Below are positions 22,401-36,000 of a stretch of 64,000 nucleotides of DNA, piece after piece. The notes beneath the pieces were generated by a model, which was not told the DNA's origin, searched no databases, and saw only the letters and a list, made by a program, of their open reading frames with translations. The stretch is from assembly GCA_949987565.1 (NCBI GenBank), contig OX465119.1, positions 9,294,895-9,358,894 of the forward strand, written 5' to 3'. This DNA is from Luidia sarsii. Lineage: Eukaryota > Echinodermata > Asteroidea > Paxillosida > Luidiidae. Each line of letters starts with the position of its first letter. The first letter of the stretch is position 1. A program made the position numbers and the translations under genes.

Positions 22401-24709
22401 TGAAGGAGATATTAACTTGCAAAGTGTAATTTTCTTTCCAGTTACTTTTCGCCGACCGACTGTTGTCTGCGGCTCTCTACACACACAAGCTGCCCAGCTG
22501 ACAGAGGTTAGTTCTACTTGCTTGATCATATAATCATCTTGCTGTGTTCGATTTATGTTTTGTTACCACTGATAGATAGGTATTTTCAAGGGCTGTTTGC
22601 ATGCCAAGTTATAGCTTCGTCAAAATAATAATGAAGGAGATATTAACTTGCAAAGTGTAATTTTCTTTCCAGTTACTTATCGCCGACCGACTGTTGTGTG
22701 CGGCTCTCTACACACACAAGCTGCCCAGCTGACAGAGGTTAGTTCTAGTTGCTTGATCCTATAATCATCTTACTATTTTCGATTTAAGAATCTTTACCAC
22801 TGATAGATAGTTATTTTCAAGGGCTGTTTGCATGCCAAGTTATAGCTTCGTCAAAATAATAATGAAGGAGATATTAACTTGCAAAGTGTAATTTTCTTTC
22901 CAGTTACTTTTCGCCGACCGACTGTTGTCTGCGGCTCTCTACACACACAAGCTGCCCAGCTGACAGAGGTTAGTTCTAGTTTACTGATCCTATAATCATC
23001 TTACTATTTTCGATTTAAGATTTTTTACGACTGATAGATAGGTTTTTTAAGGGCTGTTTGCATGCAAAGTTATAGCTTCGTCAAGTTAATAATGAAGGAG
23101 ATATTAACTTGCAAAGTGTAATTTTCTTTCCAGTTACTTCTCGCCGACCGACTGTTGTGTGCGGCTCTATACACACACAAGCTGCCCAGCTGACAGAGGT
23201 TAGTTCTAGTTGCTTGACTATATAATCATCTTACTTTTTTCGATTTAAGATTTTTTACCACTGATAGATAGGTATTTTCAAGGGCTGTTTGCATGCCAAG
23301 TTATAGCTTCGTCAAAATAACAATGAAGGAGATATTCACTTGCAAAGTTTGATTTTCTTTCCAGTTACTTATCGCCGACCGACTGTTGTTTGCGGTTCTC
23401 TACACACACAAGCTGCCCAGCTGACAGAGGTTAGTTCTAGTTGCTTGATCACATAATCATCTTTCTATGTTCGATTTATGATTTTTTACCACTGATAGAT
23501 TGGTATTTTAAAGGGCTGTTCACATGCCAAGTTAAAGGTTCCTCAAAATAATAATGAAGGAGATATTAACTTGCAAAGTGTAATTTTCTTTCCAGTTACT
23601 TTTCGCCGACCGACTGTTGTGTGCGGCTCTCTACACACACAAGCTGCCCAGCTGACAGAGGTTAGTTCTAGTTGCTTGACCATATAATCATCTTACTAAT
23701 TTCGATTTAAGATTTTTTACCACTGATAGATAGGTATTTTCAAGGGCTGTTTGCATGCCAAGTTATAGCTTCGTCAAAATAACAATGAAGGAGATATTAA
23801 CTTGCAAAGTGTAATTTTCTTTCCAGTTACTTTTCGCCGACCGACTGTTGTCTGCGGCTCTCTACACACACAAGCTGCCCAGCTGACAGAGGTTAGTTCT
23901 ACTTGCTTGATCATATAATCATCTTGCTGTGTTCGATTTATGTTTTTTTACCACTGATAGATAGGTATTTTCAAGGGCTGTTTGCATGCCAAGTTATAGC
24001 TTCGTCAAAATAATAATGAAGGAGATATTAACTTGCAAAGTGTAATTTTCTTTCCAGTTACTTTTCGACGACCGATTGTTGTCTGCGGCTCTCTACACAC
24101 ACAAGCTGCCCAGCTGACAGAGGTTAGTTCTACTTGCTTGATCATATAATCATCTTGCTGTGTTCGATTTATGTTTTTTTACCACTGATAGATAGGTATT
24201 TTCAAGGGCTGTTTGCATGCCAAGTTATAGCTTCGTCAAATTAATAATGAAGGAGATATTAACTTGCAAAGTGTAATTTTCTTTCCAGTTACTTCTCGCC
24301 GACCGACTGTTGTGTGCTACTCTCTACACACACAAGCTGCCAAGCTGACAGAGGTTAGTTCTAGTTGCCTGATCCTATAATCATCTTACTATTTTCGATT
24401 TAAGATTTTTTACGACTGATAGATAGGTATTTTCAAGGGCTGTTTGCATGCCAAGTTATAGCTTCGTCAAAATAACAATGAAGGAGATATTAACTTGCAA
24501 AGTGTACTTTTCTTTCCAGTTACTTCTCGCCGACCGACTTTTGTATGCGGCTCTCTACACACACAAGCTGCCCAGCTAAAAGAGGTTAGTTCTAGTTGCT
24601 TGACTATATAATCATCTTACTATTTTCGATTTCAGATTTTTTACCACTGATAGATAGGTATTTTCAAGGGCTGTTTGCATGCCAAGTTATAGCTTCGTCA
24701 AAATAACAA
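22401..24709 (+). repeat. Block 6a: monomers after the 25-mer, with one recombinant
   Basis: Starts: 22401 A ('gttttgtt'), 22632 B ('atagttatt'), 22863 A/G chimera, 23093 E, 23324 C ('attttaaagg'), 23555 D, 23786 A, 24017 A' ('gattg'), 24248 G, 24479 H ('gctaaaagagg'). The first two repeat the A-B pair at 20784-21245. The last four correspond to 19398-20321, so the 25-mer's material continues here in shortened form. Confidence 0.85.
22863..23092 (+). repeat. A/G recombinant monomer of 230 bp
   Basis: The 5' half is class A ('ttttcg', 'tctgcgg'). It then switches to a G-type 3' half ('actgatcct', 'tacgactg', 'catgcaaag', tail 'caagttaataa'). The junction region reads 'agtttactg', found nowhere else I noticed, and one base is missing in 'aggttttttaaggg'. 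It replaces the A and G monomers that are separate in the parallel order at 21246-21707, so one monomer's length was removed by exchange. Confidence 0.8.
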
Positions 24710-27708
24710 TGAAGGAGATATTAACTTGCAAAGTGTAATTTTCTTTCCAGTTACTTTTCGCCGACCGACTGTTGTCTGCGGCTCTCTACACACACAAGCT
24801 GCCCAGCTGACAGAGGTTAGTTCTACTTGCTTGATCATATAATCATCTTGCTGTGTTCGATTTATGTTTTTTTACCACTGATAGATAGGTATTTTCAAGG
24901 GCTGTTTGCATGCCAAGTTATAGCTTCGTCAAAATAATAATGAAGGAGATATTAACTTGCAAAGTGTAATTTTCTTTCCAGTTACTTTTCGACGACCGAT
25001 TGTTGTCTGCGGCTCTCTACACACACAAGCTGCCCAGCTGACAGAGGTTAGTTCTACTTGCTTGATCATATAATCATCTTGCTGTGTTCGATTTATGTTT
25101 TTTTACCACTGATAGATAGGTATTTTCAAGGGCTGTTTGCATGCCAAGTTATAGCTTCGTCAAATTAATAATGAAGGAGATATTAACTTGCAAAGTGTAA
25201 TTTTCTTTCCAGTTACTTCTCGCCGACCGACTGTTGTGTGCTACTCTCTACACACACAAGCTGCCAAGCTGACAGAGGTTAGTTCTAGTTGCCTGATCCT
25301 ATAATCATCTTACTATTTTCGATTTAAGATTTTTTACGACTGATAGATAGGTATTTTCAAGGGCTGTTTGCATGCAAAGTTATAGCTTCGTCAAGTTAAT
25401 AATGAAGGAGATATTAACTTGCAAAGTGTAATTTTCTTTCCAGTTACTTCTCGCCGACCGACTGTTGTGTGCGGCTCTATACACACACAAGCTGCCCAGC
25501 TGACAGAGGTTAGTTCTAGTTGCTTGACTATATAATCATTTTACTATTTTCGATTTAAGATTTTTTACCACTGATAGATAGGTATTTTCAAGGGCTGTTT
25601 GCATGCCAAGTTATAGCTTCGTCAAAATAACAATGAAGGAGATATTCACTTGCAAAGTTTGATTTTCTTTCCAGTTACTTATCGCCGACCGACTGTTGTT
25701 TGCGGTTCTCTACACACACAAGCTGCCCAGCTGACAGAGGTTAGTTCTAGTTGCTTGATCACATAATCATCTTTCTATGTTCGATTTATGATTTTTTACC
25801 ACTGATAGATTGGTATTTTCAAGGGCTGTTCACATGCCAAGTTAAAGGTTCCTCAAAATAATAATGAAGGAGATATTAACTTGCAAAGTGTAATTTTCTT
25901 TCCAGTTACTTTTCGCCGACCGACTGTTGTGTGCGGCTCTCTACACACACAAGCTGCCCAGCTGACAGAGGTTAGTTCTAGTTGCTTGACCATATAATCA
26001 TCTTACTAATTTCGATTTAAGATTTTTTACCACTGATAGATAGGTATTTTCAAGGGCTGTTTGCATGCCAAGTTATAGCTTCGTCAAAATAACAATGAAG
26101 GAGATATTAACTTGCAAAGTGTAATTTTCTTTCCAGTTACTTTTCGCCGACCGACTGTTGTCTGCGGCTCTCTACACACACAAGCTGCCCAGCTGACAGA
26201 GGTTAGTTCTACTTGCTTGATCATATAATCATCTTGCTGTGTTCGATTTATGTTTTTTTACCACTGATACATAGGTATTTTCAAGGGCTGTTTGCATGCC
26301 AAGTTATAGCTTCGTCAAATTAATAATGAAGGAGATATTAACTTGCAAAGTGTAATTTTCTTTCCAGTTACTTCTCGCCGACCGACTGTTGTGTGCTACT
26401 CTCTACACACACAAGCTGCCAAGCTGACAGAGGTTAGTTCTAGTTGCCTGATCCTATAATCATCTTACTATTTTCGATTTAAGATTTTTTACGACTGATA
26501 GATAGGTATTTTCAAGGGCTGTTTGCATGCCAAGTTATAGCTTCGTCAAATTAATAATGAAGGAGATATTAACTTGCAAAGTGTAATTTTCTTTCCAGTT
26601 ACTTCTCGCCGACCGACTGTTGTGTGCTACTCTCTACACACACAAGCTGCCAAGCTGACAGAGGTTAGTTCTAGTTGCCTGATCCTATAATCATCTTACT
26701 ATTTTCGATTTAAGATTTTTTACAACTGATAGATAGGTATTTTCAAGGGCTGTTTGCATGCCAAGTTATAGCTTCGTCAAGTTAATAATGAAGGAGATAT
26801 TAACTTGCAAAGTGTAATTTTTTTTCCAGTTACTTCTCGCCGACCGACTGTTGTGTGCGGCTCTATACACACACAAGCTGACCAGCTGACAGAGGTTAGT
26901 TCTAGTTGCTTGACTATATAATCATCTTACTATTTTCGATTTAAGATTTTTTACCACTGATAGATAGGTATTTTCAAGGGCTGTTTGCATGCCAAGTTAT
27001 AGCTTCGTCAAAATAATAATGAAGGAGATATTAACTTGCAAAGTGTAATTTTCTTTCCAGTTACTTTTCGCCGACCGACTGTTGTGTGCGGCTCTCTACA
27101 CACACAAGCTGCCCAGCTGACAGAGTTTAGTTCTAGTTGCTTGACCATATAATCATCTTACTAATTTCGATTTAAGATTTTTTACCACTGATAGATAGGT
27201 ATTTTCAAGGGCTGTTTGCATGCCAAGTTATAGCTTCGTCAAAATAATAATGAAGGAGATATTAACTTGCAAAGTGTAATTTTCTTTCCAGTTCTCGCCG
27301 ACCGACTTTTGTATGCGGCTCTCTACACACACAAGCTGCCCAGCTGACAGAGGTTAGTTCTAGTTGCTTGACTATATAATCATCTTACTATTTTCGATTT
27401 CAGATTTTTTACGACTGATAGATAGGTATTTTCAAGGGCTGTTTGCATGCCAAGTTATAGCTTCGTCAAAATAATAATGAAGGAGATATTAACTTGCAAA
27501 GTGTAATTTTCTTTCCAGTTACTTTTCACCGACCGACTGTTGTCTGCGGCTCTCTACACACACAAGCTGCCCAGCTGACAGAGGTTAGTTCTACTTGCTT
27601 GATCATATAATCATCTTGCTGTGTTCGATTTATGTTTTTTTACCACTGATAGATAGGTATTTTCAAGGGCTGTTTGCATGCCAAGTTATAGCTTCGTCAA
27701 ATTAATAA
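24710..27708 (+). repeat. Block 6b: A-A'-G, a G-E-C-D-A pentamer and variants
   Basis: Starts: 24710 A, 24941 A' ('gattg'), 25172 G, 25403 E ('cattttac'), 25634 C, 25865 D, 26096 A ('gatacat'), 26327 G ('tacgactg'), 26558 G ('tacaactg'), 26789 E ('gctgaccagctg'), 27020 D ('agtttagt'), 27251 F/H chimera (227 bp, 'acttttgtatg'), 27478 A ('caccgacc'). The A-A'-G run repeats that at 23786-24478, four monomers upstream. Two adjacent G monomers with different 3' markers suggest a slipped exchange. Confidence 0.85.
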
Positions 27709-28863
27709 TGAAGGAGATATTAACTTGCAAAGTGTAATTTTCTTTCCAGTTACTTCTCGCCGACCGACTGTTGTGTGCTACTCTCTACACACACAAGCTG
27801 CCAAGCTGACAGAGGTTAGTTCTAGTTGCCTGATCCTATAATCATCTTACTATTTTCGATTTAAGATTTTTTACGACTGATAGATAGGTATTTTCAAGGG
27901 CTGTTTGCATGCAAAGTTATAGCTTCGTCAAGTTAATAATGAAGGAGATATTAACTTGCAAAGTGTAATTTTCTTTCCAGTTACTTCTCGCCGACCGACT
28001 GTTGTGTGCGGCTCTATACACACACAAGCTGCCCAGCTGACAGAGGTTAGTTCTAGTTGCTTGACTATATAATCATTTTACTATTTTCGATTTAAGATTT
28101 TTTACCACTGATAGATAGGTATTTTCAAGGGCTGTTTGCATGCCAAGTTATAGCTTCGTCAAAATAACAATGAAGGAGATATTCACTTGCAAAGTTTGAT
28201 TTTCTTTCCAGTTACTTATCGCCGACCGACTGTTGTTTGCGGTTCTCTACACACACAAGCTGCCCAGCTGACAGAGGTTAGTTCTAGTTGCTTGATCACA
28301 TAATCATCTTTCTATGTTCGATTTATGATTTTTTACCACTGATAGATTGGTATTTTTAAGGGCTGTTCACATGCCAAGTTAAAGGTTCCTCAAAATAATA
28401 ATGAAGGAGATATTAACTTGCAAAGTGTAATTTTCTTTCCAGTTACTTTTCGCCGACCGACTGTTGTGTGCGGCTCTCTACACACACAAGCTGCCCAGCT
28501 GACAGAGGTTAGTTCTAGTTGCTTGACCATATAATCATCTAGCTAATTTCGATTTAAGATTTTTTACCACTGATAGATAGGTATTTTCAAGGGCTGTTTG
28601 CATGCCAAGTTATAGCTTCGTCAAAATAACAATGAAGGAGATATTAACTTGCAAAGTGTAATTTTCTTTCCAGTTACTTTTCGCCGACCGACTGTTGTCT
28701 GCGGCTCTCTACACACACAAGCTGCCCAGCTGACAGAGGTTAGTTCTACTTGCTTGATCATATAATCATCTTGCTGTGTTCGATTTATGTTTTTTTACCA
28801 CTGATACATAGGTATTTTCAAGGGCTGTTTGCATGCCAAGTTATAGCTTCGTCAAATTAATAA
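27709..28863 (+). repeat. G-E-C-D-A pentamer, copy 1 of an adjacent pair
   Basis: Starts: 27709 G ('catgcaaag'), 27940 E ('cattttac'), 28171 C ('gtatttttaagg'), 28402 D ('tctagctaat'), 28633 A ('gatacat'). It shares the subtype markers of the pentamer at 25172-26326, so these are sister copies of one 1,155-bp unit. Confidence 0.88.
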
Positions 28864-30018
28864 TGAAGGAGATATTAACTTGCAAAGTGTAATTTTCTTT
28901 CCAGTTACTTCTCGCCGACCGACTGTTGTGTGCTACTCTCTACACACACAAGCTGCCAAGCTGACAGAGGTTAGTTCTAGTTGCCTGATCCTATAATCAT
29001 CTTACTATTTTCGATTTAAGATTTTTTACGACTGATAGATAGGTATTTTCAAGGGCTGTTTGCATGCAAAGTTATAGCTTCGTCAAGTTAATAATGAAGG
29101 AGATATTAACTTGCAAAGTGTAATTTTCTTTCCAGTTACTTCTCGCCGACCGACTGTTGTGTGCGGCTCTATACACACACAAGCTGCCCAGCTGACAGAG
29201 GTTAGTTCTAGTTGCTTGACTATATAATCATTTTACTATTTTCGATTTAAGATTTTTTACCACTGATAGATAGGTATTTTCAAGGGCTGTTTGCATGCCA
29301 AGTTATAGCTTCGTCAAAATAACAATGAAGGAGATATTCACTTGCAAAGTTTGATTTTCTTTCCAGTTACTTATCGCCGACCGACTGTTGTTTGCGGTTC
29401 TCTACACACACAAGCTGCCCAGCTGACAGAGGTTAGTTCTAGTTGCTTGATCACATAATCATCTTTCTATGTTCGATTTATGATTTTTTACCACTGATAG
29501 ATTGGTATTTTCAAGGGCTGTTCACATGCCAAGTTAAAGGTTCCTCAAAATAATAATGAAGGAGATATTAACTTGCAAAGTGTAATTTTCTTTCCAGTTA
29601 CTTTTCGCCGACCGACTGTTGTGTGCGGCTCTCTACACACACAAGCTGCCCAGCTGACAGAGGTTAGTTCTAGTTGCTTGACCATATAATCATCTTACTA
29701 ATTTCGATTTAAGATTTTTTACCACTGATAGATAGGTATTTTCAAGGGCTGTTTGCATGCCAAGTTATAGCTTCGTCAAAATAACAATGAAGGAGATATT
29801 AACTTGCAAAGTGTAATTTTCTTTCCAGTTACTTTTCGCCGACCGACTGTTGTCTGCGGCTCTCTACACACACAAGCTGCCCAGCTGACAGAGGTTAGTT
29901 CTACTTGCTTGATCATATAATCATCTTGCTGTGTTCGATTTATGTTTTGTTACCACTGATAGATAGGTATTTTCAAGGGCTGTTTGCATGCCAAGTTATA
30001 GCTTCGTCAAAATAATAA
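28864..30018 (+). repeat. G-E-C-D-A pentamer, copy 2 of an adjacent pair
   Basis: Starts: 28864 G ('catgcaaag'), 29095 E ('cattttac'), 29326 C, 29557 D, 29788 A ('gttttgtt'). The final A carries 'gttttgtt' instead of 'gatacat'. It thereby also starts the A-B-A-G-E-C module that continues to the right. Confidence 0.88.
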
Positions 30019-33000
30019 TGAAGGAGATATTAACTTGCAAAGTGTAATTTTCTTTCCAGTTACTTATCGCCGACCGACTGTTGTGTGCGGCTCTCTACAC
30101 ACACAAGCTGCCCAGCTGACAGAGGTTAGTTCTAGTTGCTTGATCCTATAATCATCTTACTATTTTCGATTTAAGAATCTTTACCACTGATAGATAGTTA
30201 TTTTCAAGGGCTGTTTGCATGCCAAGTTATAGCTTCGTCAAAATAATAATGAAGGAGATATTAACTTGCAAAGTGTAATTTTCTTTCCAGTTACTTTTCG
30301 CCGACCGACTGTTGTCTGCGGCTCTCTACACACACAAGCTGCCCAGCTGACAGAGGTTAGTTCTACTTGCTTGATCATATAATCATCTTGCTGTGTTCGA
30401 TTTATGTTTTTTTACCACTGATAGATAGGTATTTTCAAGGGCTGTTTGCATGCCAAGTTATAGCTTCGTCAAATTAATAATGAAGGAGATATTAACTTGC
30501 AAAGTGTAATTTTCTTTCCAGTTACTTCTCGCCGACCGACTGTTGTGTGCTACTCTCTACACACACAAGCTGCCAAGCTGACAGAGGTTAGTTCTAGTTG
30601 CCTGATCCTATAATCATCTTACTATTTTCGATTTAAGATTTTTTACGACTGATAGATAGGTATTTTCAAGGGCTGTTTGCATGCCAAGTTATAGCTTCGT
30701 CAAGTTAATAATGAAGGAGATATTAACTTGCAAAGTGTAATTTTCTTTCCAGTTACTTCTCGCCGACCGACTGTTGTGTGCGGCTCTATACACACACAAG
30801 CTGCCCAGCTGACAGAGGTTAGTTCTAGTTGCTTGACTATATAATCATCTTACTATTTTCGATTTAAGATTTTTTACCACTGATAGATAGGTATTTTCAA
30901 GGGCTGTTTGCATGCCAAGTTATAGCTTCGTCAAAATAACAATGAAGGAGATATTCACTTGCAAAGTTTGATTTTCTTTCCAGTTACTTATCGCCGACCG
31001 ACTGTTGTTTGCGGTTCTCTACACACACAAGCTGCCCAGCTGACAGAGGTCAGTTCTAGTTGCTTGATCACATAATCATCTTTCTATGTTCGATTTATGA
31101 TTTTTTACCACTGATAGATTGGAATTTTCAAGGGCTGTTCACATGCCAAGTTAAAGGTTCCTCAAAATAATAATGAAGGAGATATTAACTTGCAAAGTGT
31201 AATTTTCTTTCCAGTTACTTGTCGACGACCGACTGTTGTCTGCGGCTCTCTACACACACAAGCTGCCCAGCTGACAGAGGTTAGTTCTAGTTGCTTGATC
31301 CTATAATCATCTTACTATTTTCGATTTAAGAATCTTTACCACTGATAGATAGTTATTTTCAAGGGCTGTTTGCATGCCAAGTTATAGCTTCGTCAAAATA
31401 ATAATGAAGGAGATATTAACTTGCAAAGTGTAATTTTCTTTCCAGTTACTTTTCGCCGACCGACTGTTGTCTGCGGCTCTCTACACACACAAGCTGCCCA
31501 GCTGACAGAGGTTAGTTCTACTTGCTTGATCATATAATCATCTTGCTGTGTTCGATTTATGTTTTTTTACCACTGATAGATAGGTATTTTCAAGGGCTGT
31601 TTGCATGCCAAGTTATAGCTTCGTCAAATTAATAATGAAGGAGATATTAACTTGCAAAGTGTAATTTTCTTTCCAGTTACTTCTCGCCGACCGACTGTTG
31701 TGTGCTACTCTCTACACACACAAGCTGCCAAGCTGACAGAGGTTAGTTCTAGTTGCCTGATCCTATAATCATCTTACTATTTTCGATTTAAGATTTTTTA
31801 CGACTGATAGATAGGTATTTTCAAGGGCTGTTTGCATGCCAAGTTATAGCTTCGTCAAGTTAATAATGAAGGAGATATTAACTTGCAAAGTGTAATTTTC
31901 TTTCCAGTTACTTCTCGCCGACCGACTGTTGTGTGCGGCTCTATACACACACAAGCTGCCCAGCTGACAGAGGTTAGTTCTAGTTGCTTGACTATATAAT
32001 CATCTTACTATTTTCGATTTAAGATTTTTTACCACTGATAGATAGGTATTTTCAAGGGCTGTTTGCATGCCAAGTTATAGCTTCGTCAAAATAACAATGA
32101 AGGAGATATTCACTTGCAAAGTTTGATTTTCTTTCCAGTTACTTATCGCCGACCGACTGTTGTTTGCGGTTCTCTACACACACAAGCTGCCCAGCTGACA
32201 GAGGTCAGTTCTAGTTGCTTGATCACATAATCATCTTTCTATGTTCGATTTATGATTTTTTACCACTGATAGATTGGTATTTTCAAGGGCTGTTCACATG
32301 CCAAGTTAAAGGTTCCTCAAAATAATAATGAAGGAGATATTAACTTGCAAAGTGTAATTTTCTTTCCAGTTACTTGTCGACGACCGACTGTTGTCTGCGG
32401 CTCTCTACACACACAAGCTGCCCAGCTGACAGAGGTTAGTTCTACTTGCTTGATCATATAATCATCTTACTAATTTCGATTTAAGATTTTTTACCACTGA
32501 TAGATAGGTATTTTCAAGGGCTGTTTGCATGCCAAGTTATAGCTTCATCAAAATAATAATGAAGGAGATATTAACTTGCAAAGTGTAATTTTCTTTCCAG
32601 TTACTTGTCGACGACCGACTGTTGTCTGCGGCTCTCTACACACACAAGCTGCCCAGCTGACAGAGGTTAGTTCTACTTGCTTGATCATATAATCATCTTG
32701 CTGTGTTCGATTTATGTTTTTTTACCACTGATAGATAGGTATTTTCAAGGGCTGTTTGCATGCCAAGTTATAGCTTCGTCAAATTAATAATGAAGGAGAT
32801 ATTAACTTGCAAAGTGTAATTTTCTTTCCAGTTACTTCTCGCCGACCGACTGTTGTGTGCTACTCTCTACACACACAAGCTGCCAAGCTGACAGAGGTTA
32901 GTTCTAGTTGCCTGATCCTATAATCATCTTACTATTTTCGATTTAAGATTTTTTACGACTGATAGATAGGTATTTTCAAGGGCTGTTTGCATGCCAAGTT

Positions 33001-33021
33001 ATAGCTTCCTCAAAATAATAA
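30019..33021 (+). repeat. Block 7: B then two A-G-E-C-chimera pentamers, A and G
   Basis: Starts: 30019 B ('atagttatt'), 30250 A, 30481 G, 30712 E, 30943 C ('aggtcagt', 'gattggaatt'), 31174 A'/B chimera ('cttgtcgacgacc' then 'gatcct', 'atagttatt'), 31405 A, 31636 G, 31867 E, 32098 C ('aggtcagt'), 32329 A'/D chimera ('cttgtcgacgacc' then 'actaatttcg', 'cttcatc'), 32560 A' ('cttgtcgacgacc'), 32791 G (tail 'cttcctc'). The same path, with extra monomers, is found at 42493-45957. Confidence 0.88.
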
Positions 33022-36000
33022 TGAAGGAGATATTAACTTGCAAAGTGTAATTTTCTTTCCAGTTACTTCTCGCCGACCGACTGTTGTATGCGGCTCTCTA
33101 TACACACAAGCTGCCCAGCTGACAGAGGTTAGTTCTCGTTGCTTGACTATATAATCATCTTACTATTTTCGATTTCAGATTTCTTACCACTGATAGATAG
33201 GTATTTTCAAGGGCTGTTTGCATGCCAAGTTATAGCTTCGTCAAATTAATAATGAAGGAGATATTAACTTGCAAAGTGTAATTTTCTTTCCAGTTACTTT
33301 TCGCCGACCGACTGTTGTCTGCGGCTCTCTACACACACAAGCTGCCCAGCTGACAGAGGTTAGTTCTACTTGCTTGATCATATAATCATCTTGCTGTGTT
33401 CGATTTATGTTTTTTTACCACTGATACATAGGTATTTTCAAGGGCTGTTTGCATGCCAAGTTATAGCTTCGTCAAATTAATAATGAAGGAGATATTAACT
33501 TGCAAAGTGTAATTTTCTTTCCAGTTACTTCTCGCCGACCGACTGTTGTGTGCTACTCTCTACACACACAAGCTGCCAAGCTGACAGAGGTTAGTTCTAG
33601 TTGCCTGATCCTATAATCATCTTACTATTTTCGATTTAAGATTTTTTACGACTGATAGATAGGTATTTTCAAGGGCTGTTTGCATGCCAAGTTATAGCTT
33701 CGTCAAATTAATAATGAAGGAGATATTAACTTGCAAAGTGTAATTTTCTTTCCAGTTACTTCTCGCCGACCGACTGTTGTGTGCTACTCTCTACACACAC
33801 AAGCTGCCAAGCTGACAGAGGTTAGTTCTAGTTGCCTGATCCTATAATCATCTTACTATTTTCGATTTAAGATTTTTTACAACTGATAGATAGGTATTTT
33901 CAAGGGCTGTTTGCATGCCAAGTTATAGCTTCGTCAAGTTAATAATGAAGGAGATATTAACTTGCAAAGTGTAATTTTCTTTCCAGTTACTTGTCGACGA
34001 CCGACTGTTGTCTGCGGCTCTCTACACACACAAGCTGCCCAGCTGACAGAGGTTAGTTCTACTTGCTTGATCATATAATCATCTTGCTGTGTTCGATTTA
34101 TGTTTTTTTACCACTGATAGATAGGTATTTTCAAGGGCTGTTTGCATGCCAAGTTATAGCTTCGTCAAATTAATAATGAAGGAGATATTAACTTGCAAAG
34201 TGTAATTTTCTTTCCAGTTACTTCTCGCCGACCGACTGTTGTGTGCTACTCTCTACACACACAAGCTGCCAAGCTGACAGAGGTTAGTTCTAGTTGCCTG
34301 ATCCTATAATCATCTTACTATTTTCGATTTAAGATTTTTTACGACTGATAGATAGGTATTTTCAAGGGCTGTTTGCATGCCAAGTTATAGCTTCCTCAAA
34401 ATAATAATGAAGGAGATATTAACTTGCAAAGTGTAATTTTCTTTCCAGTTACTTCTCGCCGACCGACTGTTGTATGCGGCTCTCTATACACACAAGCTGC
34501 CCAGCTGACAGAGGTTAGTTCTCGTTGCTTGACTATATAATCATCTTACTATTTTCGATTTCAGATTTCTTACCACTGATAGATAGGTATTTTCAAGGGC
34601 TGTTTGCATGCCAAGTTATAGCTTCGTCAAATTAATAATGAAGGAGATATTAACTTGCAAAGTGTAATTTTCTTTCCAGTTACTTTTCGCCGACCGACTG
34701 TTGTCTGCGGCTCTCTACACACACAAGCTGCCCAGCTGACAGAGGTTAGTTCTACTTGCTTGATCATATAATCATCTTGCTGTGTTCGATTTATGTTTTT
34801 TTACCACTGATACATAGGTATTTTCAAGGGCTGTTTGCATGCCAAGTTATAGCTTCGTCAAATTAATAATGAAGGAGATATTAACTTGCAAAGTGTAATT
34901 TTCTTTCCAGTTACTTCTCGCCGACCGACTGTTGTGTGCTACTCTCTACACACACAAGCTGCCAAGCTGACAGAGGTTAGTTCTAGTTGCCTGATCCTAT
35001 AATCATCTTACTATTTTCGATTTAAGATTTTTTACGACTGATAGATAGGTATTTTCAAGGGCTGTTTGCATGCCAAGTTATAGCTTCGTCAAATTAATAA
35101 TGAAGGAGATATTAACTTGCAAAGTGTAATTTTCTTTCCAGTTACTTCTCGCCGACCGACTGTTGTGTGCTACTCTCTACACACACAAGCTGCCAAGCTG
35201 ACAGAGGTTAGTTCTAGTTGCCTGATCCTATAATCATCTTACTATTTTCGATTTAAGATTTTTTACAACTGATAGATAGGTATTTTCAAGGGCTGTTTGC
35301 ATGCCAAGTTATAGCTTCGTCAAGTTAATAATGAAGGAGATATTAACTTGCAAAGTGTAATTTTTTTTCCAGTTACTTCTCGCCGACCGACTGTTGTGTG
35401 CGGCTCTATACACACACAAGCTGCCAAGCTGACAGAGGTTAGTTCTAGTTGATTGATCCGATAATCATCTTACTATTTTCGATTTAAGAATTTTTACCAC
35501 TGATAGATAGGTATTTTCAAGGGCTGTTTGCATGCCAAGTTATAGCTTCCTCAAAATAATAATGAAGGAGATATTAACTTGCAAAGTGTAATTTTCTTTC
35601 CAGTTACTTCTCGCCGACCGACTTTTGTATGCGGCTCTCTACACACACAAGCTGCCCAGCTGACAGAGGTTAGTTCTAGTTGCTTGACTATATAATCATC
35701 TTACTATTTTCGATTTCAGATTTTTTACGACTGATAGATAGGTATTTTCAAGGGCTGTTTGCATGCCAAGTTATAGCTTCGTCAAAATAATAATGAAGGA
35801 GATATTAACTTGCAAAGTGTAATTTTCTTTCCAGTTACTTTTCACCGACCGACTGTTGTCTGCGGCTCTCTACACACACAAGCTGCCCAGCTGACAGAGG
35901 TTAGTTCTACTTGCTTGATCATATAATCATCTTGCTGTGTTCGATTTATGTTTTTTTACCACTGATAGATAGGTATTTTCAAGGGCTGTTTGCATGCCAA